From Hyperoplus lanceolatus (taxonomy: Eukaryota > Chordata > Actinopteri > Uranoscopiformes > Ammodytidae), in assembly GCA_026929865.2 (NCBI GenBank), contig CM049398.1, forward strand, positions 26,381,001 through 26,445,000: a DNA stretch of 64,000 nucleotides, written 5' to 3'. The notes beneath the pieces are model-generated. The model saw only the letters and a program-made list of their open reading frames with translations, did no database searches and was not told the DNA's origin. Position 1 is the first letter of the stretch. Every line of letters begins with the position of its first letter. The translations under genes and the position numbers were made by a program. Positions 1 to 10,704 of this stretch are shown one piece after another.

Positions 1-91
1 TACATAGTTTTTTGTGATGTGATTCGTGTCAGGTTGCTCTATAGCAGTGTAAAACAAGAAATTAAGACCAGAAAAGTAGCATAATAGGTCC
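1..91. other. Window edge, no feature recognised
   Basis: AT-rich sequence with no reading frame or repeat boundary I can support. It abuts the truncated end of transposon copy 2, whose homology stops near base 92. Confidence 0.5.
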
Positions 92-739
92 TCTTTAAGG
101 AGAGATGAAAGGTGCTTCCTATCGAACATAGGAAAAGACAGCACTGTTTCAAAAGAATTCGACTCCACGGACCAATCCAAATAGTCTTTTTTGCATAGGA
201 AATTTCCTTTCCTATCAAGATGAACCGGAAGTACTCGGCGGATAGGTGATCCGAATTCTCAAAATGCTTAGGAAAGGCATAGGAAAGGAGCCTCGATTCA
301 TCCTTTAACCCTCCTTTAGCATAGGTTACTCCGGACCAGGCCCGGTTCTAGAAAGTCAGACTTGGGTGGGCCTGTAGAAATTTTAGGTGGGCACATTTTT
401 CAGGGAGAACGAAGATGCGAGCGCGCGCAGAGCGCGGGAGCCGAAATGTTTTGCCCTTGTAAGATCTCTGCGTCTGCTTTTTGGCACATTTACTGTGAAT
501 TGTGTAGAACACAATATGCAAATAAACGCTGAGTGTTGCTGTGTGGGAGATTTGATTCTTGCACGTTTTTTTTCCCAAAATGTTTATGAATAACATATAA
601 TATACATTATATACAACATAATGTATCTATTTTTCTTAATCGCAGTATTAACTGTAGGCAGCCTGAGCTGATTGAAGAGAAAGCTTTGGGACTGGGCAAC
701 CTGGATGGTGGTAGTCCAGAGCTATATACTATACACACT

Positions 740-1500
740 ACTTTCCACTATTGCCTCTGATGTCCAGCTGGGTGAAAATAGTAGCCAGCCGAGGCCACGA
801 GATTTTTTTTTACCTTTTTAAAGTGAAATGCATGAATCTGGTGCCCTTTGAGAGGAAGATTAAGAGGCTAAATCTGAGGAATTTTGTGTGAACAAATAAT
901 TTGGAGACACTGGGTCGGATGAATTAGAAGCTATTGAAGAAAGACACATGGATTTTCCATAGAAATATACATTTGAAATAAAATAGTATGCAGGGTCCTC
1001 CGTGATGGGCTTGGTGCTCTTTTTCTTTTACGGGACATATGTTTCTGTAATATAATGAATTAATTTAAATGCAGTGAGAGGAACGGAGCAGAATAACTCT
1101 GTTGTCCAGTTATCTTTTTTTCCACAGACAAGGCTGAAATAGGCTATAGACTACAGTATACACAGTGCATGGGCAACTGAGGGCAGCCCCATTTTCAAAT
1201 ATTTTTAAATAAACTCAATACACACTGTGCATGCCATGGACTTGAACGTGATGTGATCAGTTAACCTCGGATTACCTCCCAGATGAACTGATTCAATTAT
1301 TAAGCTAATAACTATCTACCAAAACATTGTATTCCTTTTATTGTATTATAATTTAAATTTACATAATATGATGTTGATATCAAACACACAAACTAAAAAA
1401 AAAAATAAAAAAAAATAAAAAAATTGGGTGGGACCCCTGGCAGTCGGGACCCTAAACAACCGCTCATTCCGCTTATGCCTCGGGCTTGCCCTGCTGACCA
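740..1500 (+). mobile_element. Inner hAT-like remnant, homologous to the 16.3-17.2 kb element
   Basis: This segment is the reverse complement of most of 16313-17212, with about 80-90% identity by eye over several hundred bases, including the blocks around GTGAAATGCATGAATCTGGT and GGCATAAGC. In this copy the region equivalent to the transposase start at 16760 is degraded. It lies wholly inside the younger hAT element. Its exact ends could not be fixed and no target duplication was found. Confidence 0.65.
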
Positions 1501-1682
1501 GTGACCACTATAAACGGGTGGGTAACTTGGAGGCAGGCTGTCCTGCCCACCCAATAATACAATTAGAAGCAATGCATGGTAATGGTATATTCTTTAGTAT
1601 TAATTAATTGTCTGAATTTTATTTGACATTTTCTTGGACAGCGAATGAACAGGTCCGTCCGATAGTGGATCTGGACTTCCAC

Positions 1683-1684
<2 letters not shown>

Positions 1685-1713
<29 letters not shown>
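1685..1713 (+). repeat. Poly(A) run
   Basis: About 29 consecutive A residues inside the hAT element, next to its right sub-terminal GGGTGGGC repeats. Confidence 0.9.
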
Positions 1714-1716
<3 letters not shown>

Positions 1717-2337
1717 ATGGTTGGGTGGGCACAGCCCACATTTGGGTGGGCACGGCCCACCCTGGCCCCTGGCTACCGCCGGCCCTGCTCCGGACCAACC
1801 TATGCGAAAGGAAAGGAGATAGTGGTATCCCATAATCCTTTACGGCGGCAAGATTTAAAGCAACAGGCCACCGCCGGAGTTTACCGACTCTACACGAATA
1901 CGAACGAGAGGTAAAACAGAAGAGAGGAGAAGTGAGGACAATTTTACTCAACTAAAACAAAATACCCCCTCCCCCATAAAGATAATAAATAACTCATAAA
2001 AGACCAACATCATAATAGTTATTTTCATAGCACATAATTTACACCATAAGAAAATAAAATACCAACTTCACATTTAATGAAGTCACTGGGGGCAGTTAAT
2101 TTCAACATCAACAGTGTAGCCTCTTTTTATTCCACGTGTGAATTGGGATAGGGGAAGGTGGGGTGATTTGTGCAACTTTTTACTCAAAGTGATTTTAAAG
2201 TGAGGCCTTGACAGTTATGTCTCCAACTCAAATATGTACATATATTTCAGGATGTTGTGCATCCCTGGCAATAAAAACTTTGGATCTGGAATAAACTGTT
2301 TAAGAAATATAGCTTTCGGAAAAAAAGTTGTCTTGTC

Positions 2338-2372
2338 GCACAAATCACCCCACGTAGTGGGGTGATTTGTGC
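2338..2372. repeat. Hairpin of two internal TIR-like motifs
   Basis: Two 16-bp copies of GTGGGGTGATTTGTGC face each other with a 3-bp GTA spacer. They match the outer ends of the surrounding transposon, suggesting either transposase-binding repeats or the junction of two former copies. Confidence 0.8.
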
Positions 2373-2373
2373 G

Positions 2374-2598
2374 TCATTGTGTCACAATGACAAAGTCACC
2401 ATCATCATCTTTCTGGCCATCTGAACTCTCATCAGTGGTGTCGTTAAGTGGAATTGAGATGTCACCCTCTTCTGAGCTACTGTAGACAATCACTTTCTTT
2501 TGGTGACCAGCGTATACAGCCATGCCACTGGCACAACTCTCAGAAATGTACTTTGCACTAGTTGCTCCGTGCTTGTGGAACCAACTGCCACCTGACAA
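2374..2598 (-). pseudogene. Possible transposase C-terminal remnant (74 codons)
   Basis: An open frame on the minus strand ends with an acidic tail containing SSEEGDISIPLNDTTDESSD and then GDFVIVTQ just before a stop. It lies within the TA-flanked element and is cut on its 5' side by a LINE tail. The acidic stretch followed by a GDFVIV-type segment is reminiscent of C-termini of pogo-like transposases in fish, but no DDE residues are present and I cannot confirm homology. It may be a chance frame. It is not functional as it stands. Confidence 0.3.
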
Positions 2599-2605
2599 AT
2601 GTGAT

Positions 2606-2872
2606 TCCCCCTACATTCCTGCCTTTAAATCAAGGCTCAAAACCCATATGTACACCCTGGTGTTTCCTCCCCATTAACCTCTGCACTACTTACTTACCTC
2701 TGCACTACTATCTGTGTTTATGTGGATGTATGGGCTTTACGTCTTTTATTTTGGTTATTGTTATTTTACCTTCATTGTTTACCTACTGAATGCACTATGT
2801 ACAGCACTTTGGACGTGCAAACTGTCATAAATGTGCTTTTATAAATACATTTTACTTACTTACTTACTTATA
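2606..2872 (+). mobile_element. 5'-truncated LINE tail (Rex1/CR1/L2-like)
   Basis: Codons at 2624-2677 read FKSRLKTHMYTLVFPPH then stop, the typical C-terminal end of CR1/L2/Rex1-group reverse transcriptase ORFs. The roughly 170-base 3' UTR contains ATAAATACA and ends in a TTAC/TACT microsatellite (2851-2872), as expected for these LINE tails. It is nested in the TA-flanked element and only the last few percent of a LINE remains. Confidence 0.65.
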
Positions 2873-4074
2873 ACTCACCCAGGCCCTTGCGCACAAATCA
2901 CCCCATCCCCAGAATTTTGGATAATAGGCATGATGCAGCAATTTAGGGTTGACATTGTGCTAACTATATAGACTCAAAGTATAGCATACCAAAGCACTAA
3001 AACATGTGTCAAATGTTTTCAAACGTGTCTATAATTGTTCAGACACAATAATCAAAAAACCTTGATCATGGAAATTTTACTTTGAAAGGCAAAACACAGT
3101 TTTTTGAGCTTAAATGTGCTTATATCTTATTCCTTGTGTCTCCCTTCTTTACAGGATGAGTCAAATGGATGGCTCTTCTTAAATATGTGGTCACATTTCC
3201 AATTTCTTCCACGGTTTTCTAGAAACAAGGGGTTTTGCAACTTCCAAAATGCACAAATCACCCCACCTTCCCCTATATGGGAGTGATTCTCACTCTGTTG
3301 GCGACAACCTGATTAAAATCAATATGAAAAGAACGCATGGATCAAACGAGCGCTTGTTGTAGTCAATTTTCGGGGGAATAGGCTATAGTGTAGTTTCACG
3401 CTAGTGACTCACGTCAGCAATACTCGCCGTCGCGCAATGACGTCGGTTAGGAAAAGTGGAGTCGAATTCATTTGAAACCGTGCTGTCTTTTCCTATGTTC
3501 GATAGGAAGCACCTTTCATCTCTCCTTAACCCCGATGACGTTTAGGGGTTAAGGTATAGGAAAGGAGGCTTATAGGTTAGGAGATTGGACTATTTGGATT
3601 GGCCCCACTTTTCCTAACCGACGTCATTGCGCGACGGCGAGTATTGCTGACGTGAGTCACTAGCGTGAAACTACACTATAGCCTATTCTCCAAAAATTGA
3701 CTACAACAAGCGCTCGTTTGATCCATGCGTTTTTTTCATATTGATTTTAATCAGGTTGTCGCCAACAGAGTGAGAATCACTCCCATATATCCCAATTCAC
3801 ATGTGGAATAAAAAGAGGCTACACTTGTGTTGATGTTGAAATGAACTGCCCCCAGTAACTTCATTAAATGTGAAGTTGGTATTTTATTTTCTTATGGTGT
3901 AAATTATGTGCTACGAAAATAACTATTATGATGTTGGTCTTTTATGAGTTCTTTATTATCTTTAGCTTGTGTGTGTGTGTGCGTGGGGGGGTATTTTGTT
4001 TTAGCCGAGTTAAATCTTCCTCTCTTCTCCTCTCCTCTCTTCTGTTTTACCTCTCGTTCGTATTTGTGTAGAGT

Positions 4075-4601
4075 TGTCAGATGCGTGTAAAAATGCCTAT
4101 TTATGAAGGAAAAATGACTATGGACAAAGGTGTAAAAATCCAGGATCTAGGCCTCAGTATTTTATTTGAGTAAATTGACAAGGCAGGTTGACAGGACAGA
4201 AAAGCAGGAAGAAGTGAAGTCCTTCTCTACATCAGAGTATTATATTGTCTAACATGTCTACTGATTGGTCGAATGTTGTTGTCAGGCAGATTTCAGTGTC
4301 CTCCTCTTGTCCGAAACCAGAGATCATGAAGTTTTCCTCCCCCGGCCCGGAGTAGCCTCTAAGACGCGCATGGCCAGAAGGCCCTTTGTTCTAACAGAAC
4401 CTCTACCTTAGGAATGTATCTTATCTCATGGGAGATCAGCTTCAGTTTTTATTGCTCAGCCTCCAAACTGAGACTGAAGTGAATCATTTCCTAAAGTCAA
4501 ATGTGAAGAATATACAACTTGTTTAAATTGATTATACAAGAATAAATGCATATTAATGGGGGGGGCATAATATCACAAATTAGAGTTTATTTTTCCTAAC
4601 A
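4075..4601. mobile_element. Solo LTR, 527 bp, with 4-bp target duplication
   Basis: The segment begins TGTCAG and ends CTAACA, flanked by GAGT on both sides (4071-4074 and 4602-4605). Copies 1 and 3 have the uninterrupted sequence at the same position (about 1876-1893 and 5014-5031), so this is a precise insertion. TG...CA ends and a 4-bp duplication are those of LTR retroelements (Gypsy or endogenous retrovirus groups). An AATAAA signal lies at 4541-4546, 55 bp before the right end, which suggests + orientation. There is no internal region, primer-binding site or second LTR, so it arose by LTR-LTR recombination. The family is not identified. Confidence 0.82.
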
Positions 4602-4866
4602 GAGTCAGTAAACTCCGGCGGTGGCCTGTTGCTTTAAATCTTGCCGCCGTAAAGGATTATGGGATACCACTATCTCCTTTCCTTTAGTATAGGTTGGTCC
4701 GGAGTAACCTATGCTAAAGGAGGGTTAAAGGATGAATCAAGGCTCCTTTCCTATGCCTTTCCTAAGCATTTTGAGAATTCGGATCACCTATCTGCCGAGT
4801 ACTTCCGGGTCATCTCGAAAGGAAAGGAAATTTCCTATGCTAAAAATACTATTCGGATAGGCCCCT

Positions 4867-5601
4867 AGAAATGCTTAGGAAAGGAGCCCCCGATGCATCC
4901 TTTAACCCTCCTTTAGCATAGGTTAATCCTGATCAACCTTTACGAAAGGAAAGGAGATAGTGGTATCCCGTAATCCTTTATGGTGGCAATATTGAAAGCA
5001 TCAGGCCACCGACGGAGTTTACCGACTACACAAATACGAACGAGAGATGCGGTAAAACCAAAACAGAAGAGAGGAGAAGAGAAGAGAGGAAATGTAACTC
5101 GACTAAAACAAAATACCCCCCCCATAAAGATAATAAAGAACTCATCAAAGACCAGCATCATAATAGTTATTTTCAGAGCCCATAATTTACACCATTTCAA
5201 CATCAACATAAGTGTAGCCTCTTTTTTTCATGTGAATTGGCATTCAAGTGGCCTTAAATTTTCCCCTTGGCCAAGTCCGATCTAAGTGATTCTCACTCAG
5301 TTGGCGACAACCTGGTTTAAATCAATATGACAAGAACGCATGGATCGAAAGAGCGCTTGTTGTAGTCCATTTTTGGAAAATAGTGTAGTTTCGCGCTTGA
5401 GACTTACGTCAGCAATTACTCGCCGTCGCGCAATGATGTCGGTTAGGAAAAGTGGAGTCGAATTCATTTGAAACAGTGCTGTCTTTTCCTAGTACGAAAG
5501 AAAGCACCTATTCATCTCTCCTTGACCCCGATGACGTTTAGGGTTAAGGTATAGTAAAGGAGGCTTAAAGGATAGGAGATTTGACTATTCGTAGAGGCCC
5601 C
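4867..5601 (+). mobile_element. Unclassified TIR transposon, copy 3 (5'-incomplete)
   Basis: This is a third copy of the same family. It lacks roughly the first 120 bp, starting at a block equivalent to bases 270-285 of copy 1, and ends with GACTATTCGTAGAGGCCCC. It has none of the three insertions seen in copies 1 and 2. It differs from them near 5235-5285, where about 35 bp of unrelated sequence replaces the segment that hosts the TA-element insertion. At about 735 bp it serves as a near-complete uninterrupted reference for the family. Confidence 0.75.
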
Positions 5602-6104
5602 AGGTCTAGCAGTGGAAATACACACCATGAGAGAGCGGGCCATTGGAGGCTGTCTCTTTAAAAAACTCAAATGGCTTAGCTGATCTGGATAGGGAAGTTA
5701 CTTAAAATATGTTAAACTGAGAGTCAGAGGGGCATGGGGAATGCGTGTGAATCAGCTGGTTAAATATAGTGAATACACTTTATTCCAGACTCAGGTGATC
5801 CATATAAAATACATACAAAACACAGACAATACAAAACAAACAAACACAGCAAGTAGGGTTAAAACAAATACAGACATCTATGCCAGTGCTTCAAGAAGTC
5901 AGACAGACATGTTGTGTCACTTTGTGAAGGTCATAATGACTCCATTCTTTGACTGAAATATAATTTAATGGATTGTGGAATGCAGACTGACGATGTAAGA
6001 AAGTCTATTCTACAAATATAGTATAATATTTATTGACATTGTGAACATTGTGTATTATTTTTGCATAAACGCTTCTTGATCTTTTTGAATAACAAACCCA
6101 CTGT
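5602..6104. other. Unassigned sequence
   Basis: AT-rich sequence with ACAAA-rich stretches and no supported gene or repeat boundary. Confidence 0.5.
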
Positions 6105-6480
6105 TCAAGATTTAGTACGGTTTACTTGTCATATGTGCAGACATTCCATCAGCAGTCGTTCGAAATTACATTTTGAGTCTCAGGCTCCCGTCAACAATAC
6201 AATTTAAAAGAGGAAAATGTAAGAGTAACACAGAAGTGAATAGAACCACCTGAGACCTAAATAACCACAAAGTACAAATACATATACTGCGGTACACAGA
6301 TTATACTGGACAAGTAATACAATGCTCTACAATTGAATAATTTGAACAACACTACAAAATATAAACATATACCAATTACAAGTTATGCGTGTCCTTCTCT
6401 CTGTCGCTTTACTTGGTCCACGATCAGTTCTGTGGTTTTGCTGACGTTGAGATGGAGGTTGTTGGCAAAGGGGAGTGTGG
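6105..6480 (-). mobile_element. LINE 3' fragment with residual reverse transcriptase codons
   Basis: On the minus strand, 6470-6390 encodes NNLHLNVSKTTELIVD, which matches the conserved NNL.LN..KT.ELIVD block of LINE reverse transcriptases (L2/Jockey group). The codons end soon after and lead into an AT-rich segment ending near 6110-6190 in sequence resembling a LINE 3' UTR (the minus strand has GGGAGCCTGAGACTC). The region between is much shorter than in a full element, so an internal deletion is likely. It is only a remnant. Confidence 0.5.
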
Positions 6481-6643
6481 GGGGTGAGGGTGAAGGCATT
6501 AGCTGCGTGTGTGTGTGTGTGTGTTTGCCATGTATGCAAACTCCAGTGAATCAGGGAGGGAGAAGGTGATGAATAACTCGGTAAATGGATTGCAGAATGC
6601 AAACTTAGTCATTTGTATTAGGGTTAGAGTTTATTATCTTTTC

Positions 6644-6646
<3 letters not shown>

Positions 6647-6684
<38 letters not shown>
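6647..6684. repeat. (TA)n microsatellite
   Basis: A pure TA run of about 18 units. Confidence 0.95.
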
Positions 6685-6688
<4 letters not shown>

Positions 6689-7113
6689 CACAGGAAAATA
6701 TAATACAACAATTTTTTTAAAGTAAGTCAATGTATTGGATAGCTTTGTGTAAGTAAACATGGTCATGGCACACGCATGCAGCAGACAGATTACTAGGGAT
6801 TTAGACTGTCTACATTATGCTGGTGGTTAAAAGGTTAAAGTGCAGTGTGAGTGCAGGATAGCAAGTGGACAAGAGTTGTTCTATGTGTGTTCAAGTGAGA
6901 GCGAGAGAAAGTGGAAGACACAAGATGATAGATTATGCAGCCATTTCATGCTGTAAAATTTCATTTGAAACCCCACTTCCGATTCTATCTTAATAAAACA
7001 CTCAACTGTCTTGCGACCCATTTAGTGTCCCATTGCTCACACACCTACCACCAAGCTCACTCTGTCTTTCTCACTTGCTCTTGCTTTCAGAGACAATTGT
7101 AGCCTACACACGT

Positions 7114-7195
<82 letters not shown>

Positions 7196-8375
7196 CAGGT
7201 TCTTATCTGGCTGCTGTGTGTCTGAAGTGTTGTTTTTATATTGCAGCCATATTTCATATTGGCCTAGTTTCTTTAAATTGCCTATGGGGTTTTGTACTGG
7301 GAGAGGAGCCATCACATTTATATATGAGATTGAAGGAAGAGAAAGAGAAGTGGGAGACTTGTTTATGTTCCTATACATTTCCTTTGCCTCCGTCTTACTG
7401 TCTGTAGGTTACCCCTTCTCCTTTTGTGTTTCAGTTCATTCGTTTTTTTCTGTCTCTATCCCTCACTTTTGTCTGTCCACAGCTCACTCTCTCCCTCACT
7501 CTTTTTTTCTTGCTGTATTATCTGCCTGTGTCTCCCCGAGCAGGTAGCACACAGCAAAGTGGGTGTACAGTAATAGCTATTAGGGCTCACAGGTGAAGTG
7601 GGGAATAATACATTAGAACAGAGGAGCAAAGGAGAGGAAGAGGGAAGGTTGGGAAGATGGGGTTCACTCCCTGGATATTACACAGCGGATGCAGTCAATT
7701 GTATGAATGTCTTTTAAAGTGTAGAACAAAGTTCAATTTGAAAAACAAAAATAAAGTGTTGAGGGTTGAATTGAAATTGATTGTATATATAAACAATAAA
7801 GTGGTGGGCAGTTTCCCCTTGTGTGCATTTTAACTTGCAAATTTCATAAAATAAAATTTGACAACGCTATACGTCACCTTACTTGAGATGAATTGAGCAG
7901 AGAGTAAGAGATTGGACTCTCCTCGACACTTTATTTGCTTTCTTGCTGTTGCATCACAACTTTTAGAATGTTTAATGGGACTCATGTGCTGTAACAAATG
8001 GTAACTCACTCAAAATGTGGATCATTCTGATTCACGTTGACTACTGACAGATGACAGCTGATTTATTGACTTTTGAATGGTTTTACTGAGACAAAAAAAA
8101 GGTTTTCCCACAAACACAAAGATGCCATCTCAAAAGTACACAAGCACAGTATGTCTTCCACATGCTCAAACATTTGTGAACATGATGCTTCTTGCTTGTG
8201 ACTTTCAATTTGTTGGAGTAAAAAACTAATTTCAAAATCACTATGGCCTTTGACACAGTTGCTAATTTGCATACAGACCATATCTTTCTGCATGGTGTAT
8301 GCGTGTCAAAATGTGTTTGTGTGTGTGTGATGAAGTGTTTTCTATGATTGTTTATTCAAATCACGTAACCAATTT
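6685..8375. other. Unique sequence with one CA repeat
   Basis: Apart from the CA repeat at 7115-7194 I see no gene or mobile element. Stretches at 7430-7520 are pyrimidine-rich. Short open frames here have no recognisable motifs. Confidence 0.5.
7115..7194. repeat. (CA)n microsatellite
   Basis: 40 uninterrupted CA units. Confidence 0.95.
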
Positions 8376-9190
8376 ATAGCAACTAGGGTTGCAAAATTCT
8401 GAAACTTTCCATGGGAATTAACGGGAATTTATGGGAATTAACGGGAATTTTGGGAATTAACAGGAATAATCGGGAATTTACTAAATTTGAAGCAACCCAA
8501 ATGCACCTAATCCTTCTAACTATGTAATTTCATTCCTAGCAAACGTTTTACGGTAGACAGTAAAAAGCAGTGTTTTCAAATAAGTTTTATAGTATTTATG
8601 AACATTTAATTTAAAATCTGATTTTATTTAAAGCTTATTGAGACACCCAACTTGATATCATATATTGATTTTTACTAGACCAGGTTTACAGAGGCTTATA
8701 CAGTGATTATAAATATAGTTGTGGAAAATATATTTGAGCATAATCTTGACTAAAACAACCAGAATTCATGCAAGTTGCACATTGCACACATCTTACTGTA
8801 GGGGTACTGAGGCCACGCCCCCTACATGCACTGTGCATTCCTCCACCACATGGGGGGGGGGCGGATTTTACTTAATTTATTGAATGGTTGGGGTCAGAAA
8901 GATGTGTTATATTTTACACAACATTCATAGTTTTGTTGTTCAGTGAAATCATTGATTGTTCATAAAATAATCAAAACTTGAGAAAGTTCTACTTACAAAT
9001 ACATCTGATCAAATGTAATGTTTTGTATTGTAATATTTTGCATGGATGTCTGCCTATGACCAAACATAGTGTTAATATGTTGAGATTTATGTTTGGATAT
9101 GAAAAAAAAAAAATTAAATAATGACCGTTTAGTTAATTCCAATAATTCCCTATTTTGAATATTCCCAAAATTCCCGAGCGAAAGCTCCTG

Positions 9191-9225
9191 TGGAAAGTTT
9201 CCGGTAATTTACCGGAAACTTTCCA
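9191..9225. repeat. Perfect hairpin, 17-bp arms, 1-nt loop
   Basis: TGGAAAGTTTCCGGTAA and its exact reverse complement are separated by one T. It lies in the right sub-terminal region of the hAT element. Confidence 0.95.
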
Positions 9226-9230
9226 CCCCT

Positions 9231-9425
9231 TGAATGAATGAATGAATGATTTTATTTGACCATTTTGATATAAAAACATGAACAGCACTCTGTCACACAT
9301 TAAAATACATAAAATAGCCAGGGATAGACACAAAAAAGCCCGAAGGCTTATTTCCATTGTGGTCCCTGTACACAAAACATACACAAAATATACACATACA
9401 TAAAAATCACACACACAACAATGAC
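9231..9425 (-). mobile_element. 5'-truncated LINE 3' tail nested in the hAT
   Basis: A TGAATGAA-type microsatellite (9231-9250) is followed by TTTATTTGACC and AT-rich sequence containing, on the minus strand, AATGGAAATAAGCC and GGGACCACAA. This is the layout of a fish LINE 3' UTR ending in (ATTC)n on the minus strand. It separates the hAT body from its terminal TTTGCAACCC, so it inserted later. No coding part is retained. Confidence 0.55.
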
Positions 9426-9618
9426 CCTCTTTGCAACCCTAATAGCAACATACATTTCCAGTTCAACATAGACATAAGTGAGACATCAGGTGAATGCAAA
9501 TCAAGTGCAGTTGTTGTGAAATTAAAATGAAGCTTTTCATTTCAAATCTAATCTAAACTTCTAATGGGAACCACTGAAGCCAAATTATATGACATGCTCT
9601 TCATATGCCAAGCATAGT

Positions 9619-10702
<1,084 letters not shown>

Positions 10703-10704
10703 TA

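Larger units (their letters stand above)
337..1787. mobile_element. hAT element with 8-bp target duplication
   Basis: The ends CAGGCCCGGTTCTAG (337-351) and CTACCGCCGGCCCTG (1773-1787) are imperfect inverted repeats, flanked by perfect CTCCGGAC at 329-336 and 1788-1795. An 8-bp duplication with CAGG-type ends is the hAT superfamily signature. The empty site, with a single CTCCGGAC, is preserved in copy 2 near 4688-4713. The 1,451-bp interior has sub-terminal GGGTGGGC motifs at both ends and a 29-bp A run (1685-1713). It contains a second, older hAT-like segment (about 740-1500). No intact transposase frame exists, so it is non-autonomous. Confidence 0.9.
2151..3273. mobile_element. TA-target DNA transposon (pogo/Tigger-like?), non-autonomous
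   Basis: The ends GGGGAAGGTGGGGTGATTTG and its reverse complement (ending 3273) are near-perfect inverted repeats flanked by TA (2149-2150 and 3274-3275). Copy 2 keeps the empty site with one TA at 3783-3800, so the boundaries are certain. The motif GTGGGGTGATTTGTGC occurs five times in both orientations (2158, 2338, 2357, 2890, 3251), two of them forming a hairpin with a 3-bp spacer. The TA duplication fits the Tc1/mariner/pogo group. The pogo assignment rests on end composition and the acidic frame inside and is inference. Confidence 0.8.
169..3605 (+). mobile_element. Unclassified TIR transposon, copy 1, inserted in copy 2
   Basis: The left end GGACCAATCCAAATAGTC (169-186) and the right end GACTATTTGGATTGGCCC (3588-3605) form an imperfect inverted repeat. 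The flanks read CAC on both sides (166-168 and 3606-3608; CCAC also fits). Joining the flanks gives the uninterrupted sequence found inside copy 1 itself near 3452-3470, so copy 1 inserted into a sister copy in opposite orientation. After removing the hAT (337-1787) and the TA-flanked element (2151-3273) the copy is about 0.86 kb. Sub-terminal blocks repeat short GCATAGGAAAGG-type motifs on both strands. No transposase is visible. Confidence 0.78.
92..4865 (-). mobile_element. Unclassified TIR transposon, copy 2 (outer, interrupted)
   Basis: Bases 92-168 and 3606-4865 are two parts of one minus-strand copy, split by copy 1 (169-3605) and by a solo LTR (4075-4601). The end at 4865 reads, on the minus strand, GGGGCCTATCCGAATAGT, matching the ends of the other copies (one end of copy 1 is GGGCCAATCCAAATAGTC). 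The opposite end is truncated at about 92. Bases 92-168 are the reverse complement of 3459-3530 in copy 1. Copy 2 keeps the empty sites for both insertions found in copy 1 (about 3783-3800 and 4688-4713). There is no long reading frame, so this looks like a non-autonomous family. The superfamily is not assigned; a 3-4 bp target duplication is inferred from copy 1. Confidence 0.75.
8384..9441. mobile_element. hAT element with GGGAATTAAC sub-terminal repeats
   Basis: The ends TAGGGTTGCAAA (8384-8395) and TTTGCAACCCTA (9430-9441) are perfect inverted repeats, flanked by ATAGCAAC at 8376-8383 and 9442-9449. The 8-bp duplication supports hAT. The left sub-terminal region has a series of GGGAATTAAC/GGGAATTT motifs and the right end has inverted AATTCCC copies plus a 17-bp-arm hairpin (9191-9225). 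A LINE tail is nested at about 9231-9425. No transposase is present, so it is non-autonomous. Confidence 0.88.

Noticed and set aside
3104..3286. Acceptor-like TTTACAG and open frame
   Set aside because: It lies inside the TA-flanked transposon; no matching exon structure.
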